NCBI GenBank assembly: GCA_035710745.1
Contig: DASTCX010000003.1
Span: 145,979 to 209,978 of the forward strand
Direction of reading: 5' to 3'
DNA length: 64,000 nucleotides
Source: Candidatus Eremiobacteraceae bacterium
GTDB lineage: Bacteria; Vulcanimicrobiota; Vulcanimicrobiia; Eremiobacterales; Eremiobacteraceae
Shown: positions 53,027 to 61,667 of the stretch, piece by piece
Numbering within the stretch: the stretch's first letter is position 1
How the letters are laid out: every line of letters begins with the position of its first letter
Program-made: the position numbers and the translations under genes
The notes under the pieces: generated by a model
Told to the model about the DNA's origin: nothing
The model's database searches: none
Seen by the model: only the letters and a program-made list of their open reading frames with translations

Positions 53027-53356
53027 GCGGTCGAGATTTATCTCGACCGCCGCGGTCTTGCCTAAGTGATAAGGGGAGCGGTCGAGATTTATCTCGACCG
53101 CCGCGGTCTTGCCCAAGTAAAAGGAGCGGTCGAGATTTATCTCGACCGCCGCGGTCTGTCGTGATAGGTCGTCTTCGGTCGAGCTAAAGCTCGACCGCTA
53201 CATTTTCGTCGCCAAGGCGCGGTCGTCTTCGGTCGAGCTAAGGCTCGACCGCTGCATTTTGTCGCCAAGGCGCGGTCGTCTTCGGTCGAGATAAAGCTCG
53301 ACCGCTCCCCTCCGGCTCAATGCGAGGTCGTCTTCGGTCGAGCTAAAGCTCGACCG
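53027..53356. repeat. Array of seven hairpin repeats
   Basis: This 337-nt stretch between the GH125 and cobalamin adenosyltransferase stops holds no gene. Three AT-centre copies (53027-53050, 53078-53101, 53126-53149) share GAGATTTATCTC and flanks AAGGGAGCGG/CGCGGTCTTG. Four further copies (53176-53197, 53230-53251, 53283-53304, 53335-53356) carry GAGCTAAAGCTC or slight variants (AAGG, GATAAAG) and sit in a longer unit TCGTCTTCGGTCGAG...GCCAAGGCGCGG. Period is about 48-55 nt. The two subtypes were duplicated separately. Confidence 0.92.
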
Positions 53357-53953
53357 CTACATATCGGGAGGGGCGGTTTTTGGATTCCATTGATGCTCGG
53401 TTTCGCCGAGCACATGATTGACCCAGCGCGCCCACACGAAGAGCGCGTCAGAGAGCCGGTTGACGTAGCGCATGACGACCGGCTCGATCGGTTCGTCGGC
53501 GGCGAGCTGCACGAGTGACCGCTCGGCGCGACGGCATACCGTCCGCGCGAGATGAAGGAATCCACCAGCGTAGGATCCGCCCGGATGGATGAAGGTGCTC
53601 AAGGGTTCGAGATCGCGCTGCATTCTGTCGATCGCCGTCTCGAGCGCGTCGACGTAGCTCTGATCGATCCGCGGCATGCCTTCGCGGCGGTCCTTCGGCA
53701 ACGTCGCGAGGTCGCTGCCGAGATTGAACAATGCGTCTTGCGTCCAGGCGAGAAGCGAGTCGAGGAATGCCGTTCGTTCGTCTACAGGCCTATCGGCGAG
53801 GGCGCGTCGCGCCAGGCCGATGACGCTCGAACACTCATCCACAGCGCCAAAACACGCGATTCTCGGATCGCTCTTCGCGACGCGCTGACCGCCGACGAGT
53901 CCGGTCGTGCCGTCGTCGCCGCTCCGGGTGTAAATGCGAGTGACGCGCGCCAT
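53357..53953 (-). CDS. Cob(I)alamin adenosyltransferase, PduO type
   Basis: The product is 198 residues. The N-terminal RIYTRSGDDGTTGLVGGQRVAKSDPRIACFGAVDECSSVIGLAR is the ATP-binding signature of PduO-type enzymes. The middle GGSYAGGFLHLARTVCRRAERSL and the C-terminal RYVNRLSDALFVWARWVNH carry the conserved Arg/Glu helices of the five-helix bundle. It adenosylates corrinoid to make coenzyme B12 in the cytoplasm. No B12-dependent mutase is adjacent in this window. The stop lies at the border of the hairpin array, and the gene is divergent from the SxxK hydrolase pair. Confidence 0.93.
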   Translation of the reverse strand: MARVTRIYTRSGDDGTTGLVGGQRVAKSDPRIACFGAVDECSSVIGLARRALADRPVDERTAFLDSLLAWTQDALFNLGSDLATLPKDRREGMPRIDQSYVDALETAIDRMQRDLEPLSTFIHPGGSYAGGFLHLARTVCRRAERSLVQLAADEPIEPVVMRYVNRLSDALFVWARWVNHVLGETEHQWNPKTAPPDM

Positions 53954-54013
53954 GCGCGGTCGTTCGCTGGAACGAAAAGGAGGTCCGCTTCGTACTCTTC
54001 AACAGGAAAAGCC

Positions 54014-55507
54014 ATGATTCTCGCGACGTTTATCGCCGCCGCGCTTTTGTCCGCAACCAGCGCGGCGCCGACGCCCACGACCACGCCATTCCCAGCGCCG
54101 GTTCGCTTGCCGTTCGGCGGCAGGCCCGTCGCGACGCCGACGCCTGCAGCGCTCCCGTCGGTCGCCGCGCTCACCAACGATCAGATGCGCAAGATCGATC
54201 AGATCGCCATCCAATCGCTGCAGGCCCAAGCGGTCGGCGGCATATCGCTCGCGGTCGTGCGTGACGGGCGCGTCGTCTATTCGCGCGGTTACGGACTCTC
54301 GTCGGTCGAGCTGCAACAGACGATGCGCGACGCGTCGCTTTTCCAAGTCGGCTCGATCACGAAAGAGTTCACGGCAGCCGTCATCCTGTCGCTCGTCGAG
54401 GACGGGCGGCTCACGCTCGACACTCCGCTCGCGAAATTCGTGCCGGACTTCCCACGCGCGAAGGACATCACCGTTCGCGATCTTCTTTCCATGCGCTCCG
54501 GCATTCCCGACTACACCGATCAGCCGACCTTCGCCAAAGCGGCATTCACCCCGACGACGCCCGACGCGATTATCGCGACCGTGAAGCAGCTGCCGCTTGA
54601 TTTCGATCCAGGCACCCAGTGGGAATACAGCAATACGAACTACGTGCTTCTCGGGATGATCATCGAGAAGGCCGACGGGTCGTCGTACGTCGACGAGCTC
54701 TTCACGAAGATCGTCAAGCCGCTCAACATGCTCGTCACGACGTACGGCAATGCGGGCGCTTCATCGCCGGACATGGCGACCGGCTACATCTTGCAAGGCG
54801 ACCGCATGCGCCCTGACAAGCCGTGGGACCTCGATTGGGCGTACTCCGCGGGCGGCGTCGTGTCGAACGTCCTCGATCTTGCCGTCTGGGATACCGCGCT
54901 CTTGAAGGGCAAAGTGATCAACGACGCAGACTTGCGCCAGATGTGGAGCCCGACGATCTTGAGCGACGGCACAAGCGTGCCTTACGGATACGGCTGGACG
55001 ATCGAATCGCTCTACGGCCACCGCGAGATCGACACGAATGGCGGTCTACCGGGATACAACGGCCGCAACGCGACCTTCCCGAACGATGGCTTCGACGTCG
55101 TCGTGCTCGGCAATTCGCAGTCGTTCGACGCGGGGCCGATCGTGCGTCAGATCTTCGCGATGTTCTTCCCGCCGACGCCGGCGCAGATCGCGGCCGAGCA
55201 GTCCGGCGATTCGGCCGCTGCGACGCGCTCGCGCTACATCTTCCGCCAGCTCCAAGCGGGAACGTTGAGCGGAAGTCAGCTGCGCCCAGAGGCGGCAAAA
55301 CGCCTGACGCCCTCGTTGCTCTCGCAGGCGAAATCGCAACTCGGCAAGCTCGGCGCGCCCGTGAAATTCGAACAGACCGACAAGTACCTGCTCGGGACGC
55401 AGACGGTCTATACCTATAGCGTGACGTTCAAGCAGGGGGCGATCGGCTTCGTCGTCGCGCTCGATGCCGCCGGCAAGGTCGGTTCGCTCACGGTCGAGCC
55501 GATATGA
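54014..55507 (+). CDS. Exported SxxK serine hydrolase (beta-lactamase/DAP family), first of a pair
   Basis: The product is 497 residues from ATG 54014; the open frame from 53552 overlaps the adenosyltransferase gene and is not used. A signal peptide is followed by a Thr/Pro linker. The penicillin-recognition fold shows Ser114-I-T-Lys117 (FQVGSITKEFT), Tyr205-S-Asn207 (WEYSNTNYV) and, near residue 345, NGGLPGYNG in place of the usual KTG/HTG triad. The last ~100 residues are a small C-terminal domain ending KVGSLTVEPI. This is a class C/serine-peptidase-like hydrolase, more likely an esterase, D-aminopeptidase or peptidoglycan enzyme than a resistance gene. The stop overlaps the next start by ATGA. 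Confidence 0.86.
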   Translation: MILATFIAAALLSATSAAPTPTTTPFPAPVRLPFGGRPVATPTPAALPSVAALTNDQMRKIDQIAIQSLQAQAVGGISLAVVRDGRVVYSRGYGLSSVELQQTMRDASLFQVGSITKEFTAAVILSLVEDGRLTLDTPLAKFVPDFPRAKDITVRDLLSMRSGIPDYTDQPTFAKAAFTPTTPDAIIATVKQLPLDFDPGTQWEYSNTNYVLLGMIIEKADGSSYVDELFTKIVKPLNMLVTTYGNAGASSPDMATGYILQGDRMRPDKPWDLDWAYSAGGVVSNVLDLAVWDTALLKGKVINDADLRQMWSPTILSDGTSVPYGYGWTIESLYGHREIDTNGGLPGYNGRNATFPNDGFDVVVLGNSQSFDAGPIVRQIFAMFFPPTPAQIAAEQSGDSAAATRSRYIFRQLQAGTLSGSQLRPEAAKRLTPSLLSQAKSQLGKLGAPVKFEQTDKYLLGTQTVYTYSVTFKQGAIGFVVALDAAGKVGSLTVEPI

Positions 55508-56847
55508 CGTTCGCGGCGCTCGCGGTCGCAGCAGCGATCACGGCCGCCCAAAGCCACGCGATCGACGGACTCGTCAAGAAAACTCTTGCGAGCGAGCACA
55601 TCGCCGGCGCGACGGTCGCCGTCTCGGTGCGCGGCAAGATCGCGTTCGAAAGCGGCTACGGATTCGCCGACATCGGATCGAAAAAACGCGCCGCTATCGA
55701 CACCGCGTATCCGATCGGCTCGATCACCAAACAGTTCACCGCCGCGTGCATCCTGCTGCTCGCGCAAGACAAGAAGCTCTCTCTCGACGACCCGATATCG
55801 CAATACGTCCCTGGCCTGCCGTGGGGCGAACGCGTGACCCTGCGGCATCTGCTCGACCAGGAATCCGGCGTCGTCGATTTTCGGCTCGGGTCGATCGACA
55901 CATCATCGCGGCTGTCGCACGACGAGGTCGTCGCACGGCTCGCGAAAACCGATCTGCTCTTCCCGCCCGGTTCGCGCTACGAGTATTCCAACTCGAACTA
56001 CTATCTGCTCGGCCTCGTCGTCGAAAAGGTCTCCGGGCAGACGTATCCGGCATTCCTCGATTCGAGAGTTCTCAAGCGCGTCGGTCTCGCCGCGACGTTC
56101 TACAATGACGGCACGCGGACCGATGCGCCGCTCGCGTCCGGCTACACGGCGACATCGAACGGGCCTCAACCCGTCGCGGCGGAAAGCGCCGATTGGGGTT
56201 ATGCCGCCGGATCGATCGCGAGCACCGTCGCGGATCTGGCGAGCTGGGACGACGCATTGCGGGTGCCCGGGCTTCTCGATGCCGGATCGCTGCGCGAGAT
56301 GTTCACCGCGGGTATCCTCGATAGCGGCGCGGCGACCGACTACGCGTTCGGATGGGTCGCCGTCAGGCACAATGGCCGTCGACTGTTCTGGCACAACGGC
56401 GAAGTGGCCGGCTTTCACGCGATGAATGCGGCCTTCCCCGACGATCGGACCGACGTCATCGTCCTGACGAACACCGGCAACACGTTCGCGGCAGATCGTC
56501 TCGCGCTCCAGATATTCGACGTCGTCCACCCGTTTGCGCCGTCGAGCGCTGATCTTGCCGCCGTCAACCGCGCGCGCGAGTGGATCGGCCGGATCTCGCG
56601 CGGCGACATCGACCGCACGCAGCTCACCGATCAGATGAGCGCGGTCATGACGGACGACATCGTCCGATCGGCCGGCGCGCAGTTGCGCGCGCTCGGCGTT
56701 TTGAAGAGCATAAAAGAAACCGGTGTCGACGAGGACGCGAGCGGCCGCAGCTACGGCTTCGACGCGACGTTCGCGAAGCGTGGGATCCACTTGATCATGG
56801 GTATCGACGCTTCGGGAAAGATCTCCGCGCTCTCGATCGGCCTCTAG
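55504..56847 (+). CDS. Exported SxxK serine hydrolase, second of a pair
   Basis: The product is 447 residues in a 4-nt ATGA overlap with its neighbour. A short hydrophobic N-terminus (AALAVAAAITAAQS) may be a signal. Ser73-I-T-Lys76 (YPIGSITKQFT), Tyr161-S-Asn163 (YEYSNSNYYLL) and WHNGEVAGFHAMN in the third-motif place match the upstream paralogue. The C-terminal ~85 residues end KISALSIGL, again like the neighbour's KVGSLTVEPI, so the pair arose by tandem duplication. Substrates are unknown; peptides or esters at the cell envelope are plausible. The stop overlaps the DUF5996 gene convergently by 4 nt. Confidence 0.86.
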   Translation: MTFAALAVAAAITAAQSHAIDGLVKKTLASEHIAGATVAVSVRGKIAFESGYGFADIGSKKRAAIDTAYPIGSITKQFTAACILLLAQDKKLSLDDPISQYVPGLPWGERVTLRHLLDQESGVVDFRLGSIDTSSRLSHDEVVARLAKTDLLFPPGSRYEYSNSNYYLLGLVVEKVSGQTYPAFLDSRVLKRVGLAATFYNDGTRTDAPLASGYTATSNGPQPVAAESADWGYAAGSIASTVADLASWDDALRVPGLLDAGSLREMFTAGILDSGAATDYAFGWVAVRHNGRRLFWHNGEVAGFHAMNAAFPDDRTDVIVLTNTGNTFAADRLALQIFDVVHPFAPSSADLAAVNRAREWIGRISRGDIDRTQLTDQMSAVMTDDIVRSAGAQLRALGVLKSIKETGVDEDASGRSYGFDATFAKRGIHLIMGIDASGKISALSIGL

Positions 56848-57725
56848 CTCGCGGCCTGCCAGCCCGCGCACGCCCGACATTCCTCGTACGTCGTCGAGAG
56901 GAATTCGCGCAGCGCCGCCACCGGATCCGCCGCCGTCCGAACGACGTCGAACGGCAACAGGAACAACCCGATCTGCTCGTTCCATGCAGCGCCGCTCGGT
57001 CCGATGACGCGGCGCTCGATGCCTTCGGGTTTCGGGTAGACGTACGCGCCGAAGGCCGGCGCCGGATAACGGAAATCGCCGGGCCAGTATCCCGCGTAGA
57101 TCTCTTCGACATCCATCGCGATCTGCATCATGCGGCTCGCCCCGGGCGGCGGTGCCGCGGTCTTGCCCGAATAGCGCGTGTATGCGAGGTCGAAACCTCC
57201 CCAGAAGAATTGCACCGGCGTATGACGGCCTTCGAACGGCGCCCGGTGTTCTTTTATCACGGTGTCGGCGAACGAGAGCTGGCGGAAGAAACGTGTGACA
57301 GCGCCGGCGTCGTACGACGAGTGGACGTCGTCCTTGTCGAACGCGATCGGGTCGACCACTTCTTGCGGGATCGGGTTGATGTCGACGATGATGTCGATCG
57401 CTTCGAGCAGCGCGAAGAGATCCTCGTAAAAGGAAGCGACGGTGCGCGGCTCGAGTTTCAACGACCGCTCGCGGCCGTCGCTCGACCGGAGCTGCAGCTC
57501 GTGCGCGACGAAATCGACGTCGATCTGGAACGTCCTGTCGCGGTACGGCACCGGACCGGTCGTGAGGCCGCGCGAGGTCACGAACAGCGTGACGTGCGCC
57601 CACTCGGGCTCCGGCGGCGACAGCGCTATCTTGAGCTTGCCGATCATCTGCATGTAGAGCTGAAGCGTGTCTTTCGTCGCGCGCCACTCTTCGAGCGGCA
57701 GGGCCGGCAGGGCCGGCGCGATCAC
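56844..57725 (-). CDS. DUF5996 family protein
   Basis: The product is 293 residues if translation starts at GTG 57725 or 57728, both inside the end of the UBP-finger gene (TGTGGTGA). A frame from 57911 would overlap that gene entirely. Features are LPLEEWRATKDTLQLYMQMIGKLKIAL at the start, HVTLFVTSRGLTTGPVPY, FQIDVDFVAHELQL, and the late FFWGGFDLAYTRYSG and YAGYWPGDFRYPAPAFGAYVYP, all DUF5996 hallmarks. The family is of unknown function, possibly enzyme-like with conserved Trp/Tyr and His residues. Coupling with a zinc finger suggests they act together. Confidence 0.82.
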   Translation of the reverse strand: MIAPALPALPLEEWRATKDTLQLYMQMIGKLKIALSPPEPEWAHVTLFVTSRGLTTGPVPYRDRTFQIDVDFVAHELQLRSSDGRERSLKLEPRTVASFYEDLFALLEAIDIIVDINPIPQEVVDPIAFDKDDVHSSYDAGAVTRFFRQLSFADTVIKEHRAPFEGRHTPVQFFWGGFDLAYTRYSGKTAAPPPGASRMMQIAMDVEEIYAGYWPGDFRYPAPAFGAYVYPKPEGIERRVIGPSGAAWNEQIGLFLLPFDVVRTAADPVAALREFLSTTYEECRACAGWQAAS

Positions 57726-57976
57726 CACATTATCTCGTCGATGTAGCACCACTTCCAATCCTCTCCAGGCTCGAATGACGCCATGATCGGATGGTTGCTC
57801 GACCTGAAATGCTTCGTCGCATGTTTGTTCTTCGACTGATCGCAGCAGCCCACGTGCCCGCACGTCAGGCACTCGCGCAGGTGCAGCCAATCGTCGCCAA
57901 TCTTCAAGCAATCTTCGCAGCCGCGCGAGCTCGGGGTGACGTCGCGGATGCTATCGAGGTGGGTGCACTGCGCCAT
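57722..57976 (-). CDS. Stand-alone UBP-type (ZnF-UBP) zinc finger
   Basis: The product is 84 residues from ATG 57976 with GGAAGG upstream; ATG 57991 is five codons earlier. The whole protein is one ZnF-UBP domain: CTHLD, RGCEDCLKIGDDWLHLRECLTCGHVGCCDQSKNKHATKHF, then HPIMASFEPGEDWKWCYID, with the Cys/His ligands in order and the GEDWKWCY segment that in eukaryotes contacts the ubiquitin C-terminus. Bacteria lack ubiquitin in general, so it must bind another C-terminal peptide or partner. The start of DUF5996 lies within its stop. Confidence 0.88.
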   Translation of the reverse strand: MAQCTHLDSIRDVTPSSRGCEDCLKIGDDWLHLRECLTCGHVGCCDQSKNKHATKHFRSSNHPIMASFEPGEDWKWCYIDEIMW

Positions 57977-58065
57977 GCCGTTGCCTTCCATCGGACGTGG
58001 GGACGGCGGCGCTTGGGCGGGCGGGCGGCATTATCCCGCCGCACGGGGTGGTCGACGCTCGGTCG

Positions 58066-59283
58066 CTAGTAGGCGAATTCCGTGACCGCGTCGGGGGTCG
58101 GCCCCGACACGAATCCGACGCGCGTCTTCGGGTTGACCTGGAGCTCGGGCGTCACGCCGAACGCCACGAAACCGGTTATCGACTTCTTCAAGTTTCCTTG
58201 CTCGTCGTAGATGTCGACGACACTGCCGGACGGACCGACCGTGCCGTTCGGCTGCGCGACCAGGAACAGGTGGTGGATGGGATCGACCACCACGGCCTCC
58301 CCCGAATTGAACTGGTTGCCCTCCGAGCCGGGCAATTGCACGGCGATGCCCGACCCAGTCGACAGGTCGTAGAACTCCACCGACGCGTCGAGCTCGGTCG
58401 TCGTGCACGCGATCCCGTTTGCCGCGTCGACCGCGATGCCGTTGACGAAGCCCGAATTGAACGGCGGGATAGGCACGCCTTGGAATCCCTTCACGTGGCC
58501 AGTCGTCAGATCGACCATCTCGATGTCGGGAACCGAGCCCCCCACCGTGCCGCCGTCAGGCGATAGTCCGAAGATCGCTTGCCCGGACCAGACGTCTTGC
58601 GCAAGCTGCAGCCCGCTGTTCAAGGCGAAGAGCGTGGGGTCGAGATGGAAGACGTGCCCGAACGTGTTCGCGGCGACGTCCGATGTGAAGATCAGCGGCG
58701 CGCCGGACTTCGTGGTCCCGAAGATGACCGCTTGCGGCGTCGATTGATGATCGTCGGCGGTCTGTTGGATGAGCAGGTTCGCGCGATTCGGCGGCGTCCA
58801 CGTCGTCGTGAACGCTTGCCCCGTCACCGGGTTCAAGACGTGGAACGTACGTCTGATTTGCAGGAAGCCTAGGACGTGCTCGTGCTCGATGAGGCCGGCG
58901 TCGCCTCCGAAGATCCCGAGATCGACGAAGTCGTCCATCGTGTTCGTGCGCGCGACGACCTTAGTGATCGTGGCCGTCGACTGGCTGAACGTTTCGACCG
59001 ATGACTTGACGTTGCCGCCCGACACCGTTTCCGAAGACGCCAGCAGTCCATCGTCGCCGTTCAGATCGATCGAGAATCCGAACACCTGTCCTCCGTCTGC
59101 CGTATGGAGTACCTTGCCGGCGGTGAAGCCCGATTCTGTCATGCGTCCGAGCGCGGAGGGGACGAACTCCGGCAGTGCGATACGGGCCTGGTTCGCGAAC
59201 GATGCCCCGGTCGACGCCGTCGCGCATACCAGCGCGACAAGACCGCAGGCGAGTCGAATCATAGGGTTCGGCATGAGACTCAA
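58066..59283 (-). CDS. Exported beta-propeller-like hypothetical protein
   Basis: The product is 405 residues from TTG 59283, seven nucleotides after GGAGGT; ATG 59262 would start at the signal MIRLACGLVALVCATASTGASFA. The mature part has repeating strands with Asp/Gly turns (GLIEHEHVLGFLQIRRTFHVLNPVTGQ, GQAIFGLSPDGGTVGGSVPDIEMVDLTTGHVKGF, NGIAVDAANGIACTTTELDASVEFYDLSTG, VVVDPIHHLFLVAQPNG) like YncE/SMP-30 propellers. No catalytic or metal motif is apparent. Secreted and probably a binding protein. It is a single gene on the minus strand. Confidence 0.68.
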   Translation of the reverse strand: MSLMPNPMIRLACGLVALVCATASTGASFANQARIALPEFVPSALGRMTESGFTAGKVLHTADGGQVFGFSIDLNGDDGLLASSETVSGGNVKSSVETFSQSTATITKVVARTNTMDDFVDLGIFGGDAGLIEHEHVLGFLQIRRTFHVLNPVTGQAFTTTWTPPNRANLLIQQTADDHQSTPQAVIFGTTKSGAPLIFTSDVAANTFGHVFHLDPTLFALNSGLQLAQDVWSGQAIFGLSPDGGTVGGSVPDIEMVDLTTGHVKGFQGVPIPPFNSGFVNGIAVDAANGIACTTTELDASVEFYDLSTGSGIAVQLPGSEGNQFNSGEAVVVDPIHHLFLVAQPNGTVGPSGSVVDIYDEQGNLKKSITGFVAFGVTPELQVNPKTRVGFVSGPTPDAVTEFAY

Positions 59284-59364
59284 GGCGAATACCTCCGGCT
59301 TTAGAGCTTAGGGGCTCGCCGTGAAAAGCGCATGAAGGCGCGAGCCCTCCTCTTCTAGCCGACG

Positions 59365-60558
59365 CTACTTGATGAGCCCGAGTTCGCGTCCGACCTTTTT
59401 GAACGCGGCAAGCGCCTTGTCGAGATGCGATTGCTCGAGCGCCGCACTCATCTGGACGCGGATGCGGGCAGAACCTTCGGGCACGACCGGGAAGCCGAAG
59501 CCCGTGACGAAGACGCCTTCTTTGAGCAGCATGTCGCTCATCTTGATCGCGAACGCCGTCTCGCCGACGATGATCGGGATGATAGCGCTGTCGCCGTCGA
59601 GCGGCTTGAAACCGAGCGACGCAAGTCCGGCGCGGAAATATTTTATGTTCTGGCGCTGTTTGGCGAGCAGGCCCGGATTCGCATCGAGCTCGCGGATCGC
59701 TGCGAGCGCGCTCGATGCGACGGTCGCAGGCAGCGCGTTCGAGAAGAGCATCGGCCGCGATTTCTGGATGAGCGTATCGATGAGCGCCGCAGAACCGGCG
59801 ACAAAGCCGCCCGCGGCCCCGCCCAATGCTTTGCCGAGAGTTCCGGTGATGATGTCGATCTGGCCGGTCAGCCCGTGGTGTTCGATCGTGCCCCGGCCGG
59901 TCGCGCCCATGACCCCTGTGCCATGGCTGTCGTCGACGATCGTCACGCCGTTATAGCGCTTCGCGAGCGCGACGATCTCGGGAAGTTTCGCGAGGTCGCC
60001 TTCCATCGAGAAGACGCCGTCGGTGATGATGAACTTCGGCATGTCCGGCGGCAGCGCAGCGAGCTTGCTCTCGAGGTCGGCCATGTCGGCATGGCGGTAG
60101 CGAAGTCGCTGCGATTGCGTCGCCATGCGGCAGCCGTCGATGATCGATGCGTGGTTCAGCTCGTCCGAGACGATCGCGGTCCCCTCGACGGCGATCGTCG
60201 GGATGAGGCCCGTGTTCGCGTTCCAGCACGAGACGTACGTCAGGGCGTTTTCGGTGCCGAGGAATGACGCGATTTTGTCCTCGAGCTCGCGATGGATCGA
60301 AAGCGTTCCGCAGATGAAGCGCACGCTCGCCGTGCCGGCGCCGAATCGCTTGAGGCCCTCGATCCCAGCGGCGACGACTTTGGGATCGTCCGCTAGCCCG
60401 AGATAATTGTTGCTCGAGAGGACGACGGCGTCACCCGCCTCCTCCATATGTACGGTCGCTTCCATCGGCGTCGTGATGTGACGGAGCACCTTGAGCGTGC
60501 CTGCCGAGCGCAACGATTCGAGATCCGCCTTCAGCTTGCGGTCGTACGACTGGTTCAT
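59365..60558 (-). CDS. kbl: 2-amino-3-ketobutyrate CoA ligase / glycine C-acetyltransferase
   Basis: The product is 397 residues from ATG 60558; the frame extended to 60705 lies in the tdh gene. It is an alpha-oxoamine synthase with PLP-binding Lys243 in TGTLGKALGGAAGG, cofactor ring residues in VDDSHGTG (Asp209-Gly214), SNNYLGLADDPKV and RFICGTLSIHRELE. It cleaves 2-amino-3-ketobutyrate with CoA to glycine and acetyl-CoA. It overlaps tdh by ATGA (60555-60558), so the two enzymes of threonine-to-glycine catabolism are coupled. 8-amino-7-oxononanoate synthase is the alternative, but the tdh neighbour settles it. Confidence 0.95.
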   Translation of the reverse strand: MNQSYDRKLKADLESLRSAGTLKVLRHITTPMEATVHMEEAGDAVVLSSNNYLGLADDPKVVAAGIEGLKRFGAGTASVRFICGTLSIHRELEDKIASFLGTENALTYVSCWNANTGLIPTIAVEGTAIVSDELNHASIIDGCRMATQSQRLRYRHADMADLESKLAALPPDMPKFIITDGVFSMEGDLAKLPEIVALAKRYNGVTIVDDSHGTGVMGATGRGTIEHHGLTGQIDIITGTLGKALGGAAGGFVAGSAALIDTLIQKSRPMLFSNALPATVASSALAAIRELDANPGLLAKQRQNIKYFRAGLASLGFKPLDGDSAIIPIIVGETAFAIKMSDMLLKEGVFVTGFGFPVVPEGSARIRVQMSAALEQSHLDKALAAFKKVGRELGLIK

Positions 60559-61589
60559 GATGCGATGTCCATGACGATCTTCGCTGCCTTGCCGTCTTGC
60601 AAGAGGTTGAAGCATTCCTCGAAGCGTTCGAACGGCAAGACGTGCGTGATGATCGGCCCGAGGTCGACGCGGCCGGAGACGACGAGCGCCTGCGTCTGGT
60701 ACCACGTCTCGAACATCTTGCGCCCGTTGATGCCGAGGACGGTCAATCCCTTGAAGATGATGTTCTCGGCGAGGTTGACGCTGACGTTGTCCGATGGAAG
60801 TCCGAGCAGCGCAGCGCGTCCGCCGTTACGGACGAACCCGAGCCCCTGATTGATCGCCGCCCCGCTGCCGCTCATCTCGAGCAGCACGTCGGCGCCGTCG
60901 CCGTTCGTCTCCTCGAGGATGCGCTGCTGCAGCCCTTCATCGCGCGCGTCGAAGACGCGGTCGGCGCCGAGACGTTTCGCGAGCTCGAGCTTCGCCGGAT
61001 TGATGTCGATCGCGACGACCTTCGCCGCACCCGCTGCGCGGGCCACCGGTATGGCCATGAGCCCGATCGAGCCGACGCCGGTGATGACGACGCTCTTCGT
61101 GCTCACGCCGGCGGTCATGACGCAGTGCACCGCGTTGCCGAGCGGATCGAAGACGGCCGCCCACGTGTCGGGCACTGAGGCGTCGAGTTTCCAGACGTTG
61201 TTCTCGGGCATCGAGATGAATTCGGCGAAGCAGCCGTCGCGATCGACGCCGATGATCTTCACGTGCTCGCAGATGTACGCCTGACCGGTCCGGCATAAGA
61301 GGCATACGCCGCACGAGATATGCCCTTCGGCTGAAACGCGGTCGCCGATTTGGACGGCTCGGACCGCAGCGCCGACTTCGGCGACGTCGCCCATGAACTC
61401 GTGGCCGACGATGAGCGGGGGCTTGACGCGCGCCTGCGACCACTTATCCCAGTGCCAGATGTGTCCGTCGGTGCCGCAGATGCCGGCCTTTCGGACGCGG
61501 ATGAGGACGTCGGTCGGCCCGATCGTGGGCTTCGCAACGTCCTTCAGGACCATGCCTGGGCCAGGTGCTTCTTTGACGAGTGCACGCAT
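60555..61589 (-). CDS. tdh: L-threonine 3-dehydrogenase
   Basis: The product is 344 residues of the zinc-dependent medium-chain dehydrogenase type. Catalytic zinc ligands are Cys38 in KAGICGTDGHIWHWDKW and His63-Glu64 in IVGHEFMGD. The structural zinc site uses four Cys in HISCGVCLLCRTGQAYIC. The NAD fold is VITGVGSIGLMAIPVARAAGA. The HIWHWD stretch is typical of TDH within the family. It oxidises L-threonine to 2-amino-3-ketobutyrate, passed to Kbl encoded by the next gene. A hairpin repeat lies 44 nt upstream of the start. Confidence 0.95.
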   Translation of the reverse strand: MRALVKEAPGPGMVLKDVAKPTIGPTDVLIRVRKAGICGTDGHIWHWDKWSQARVKPPLIVGHEFMGDVAEVGAAVRAVQIGDRVSAEGHISCGVCLLCRTGQAYICEHVKIIGVDRDGCFAEFISMPENNVWKLDASVPDTWAAVFDPLGNAVHCVMTAGVSTKSVVITGVGSIGLMAIPVARAAGAAKVVAIDINPAKLELAKRLGADRVFDARDEGLQQRILEETNGDGADVLLEMSGSGAAINQGLGFVRNGGRAALLGLPSDNVSVNLAENIIFKGLTVLGINGRKMFETWYQTQALVVSGRVDLGPIITHVLPFERFEECFNLLQDGKAAKIVMDIAS

Positions 61590-61632
61590 CGGTGCGGGTC
61601 ATTCTCAGAGGTGGGAGCGCTCGACCTCTGTA

Positions 61633-61656
61633 GCGGTCGAGCTTTAGCTCGACCGC
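61633..61656. repeat. Hairpin repeat between the small basic gene and tdh
   Basis: GCGGTCGAGCT-TT-AGCTCGACCGC is followed by CGCGGCC. It lies directly after the stop of the small basic protein on the minus strand (61668). Confidence 0.85.
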
Positions 61657-61667
61657 CGCGGCCTAGA

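Noticed and set aside
53022..53364. CRISPR array
   Set aside because: The units are palindromic hairpins with similar, not unique, spacers; the same hairpins occur singly elsewhere; no cas genes are present.
54014..56847. Antibiotic-resistance beta-lactamase genes
   Set aside because: The KTG-type motif is missing and both proteins have extra C-terminal domains, so a peptidase or esterase is more likely than a resistance enzyme.
55903..57687. 594-residue minus-strand open frame across the second SxxK hydrolase and DUF5996
   Set aside because: It spans two real genes on both strands, is extremely Arg-rich and has no recognisable domains.
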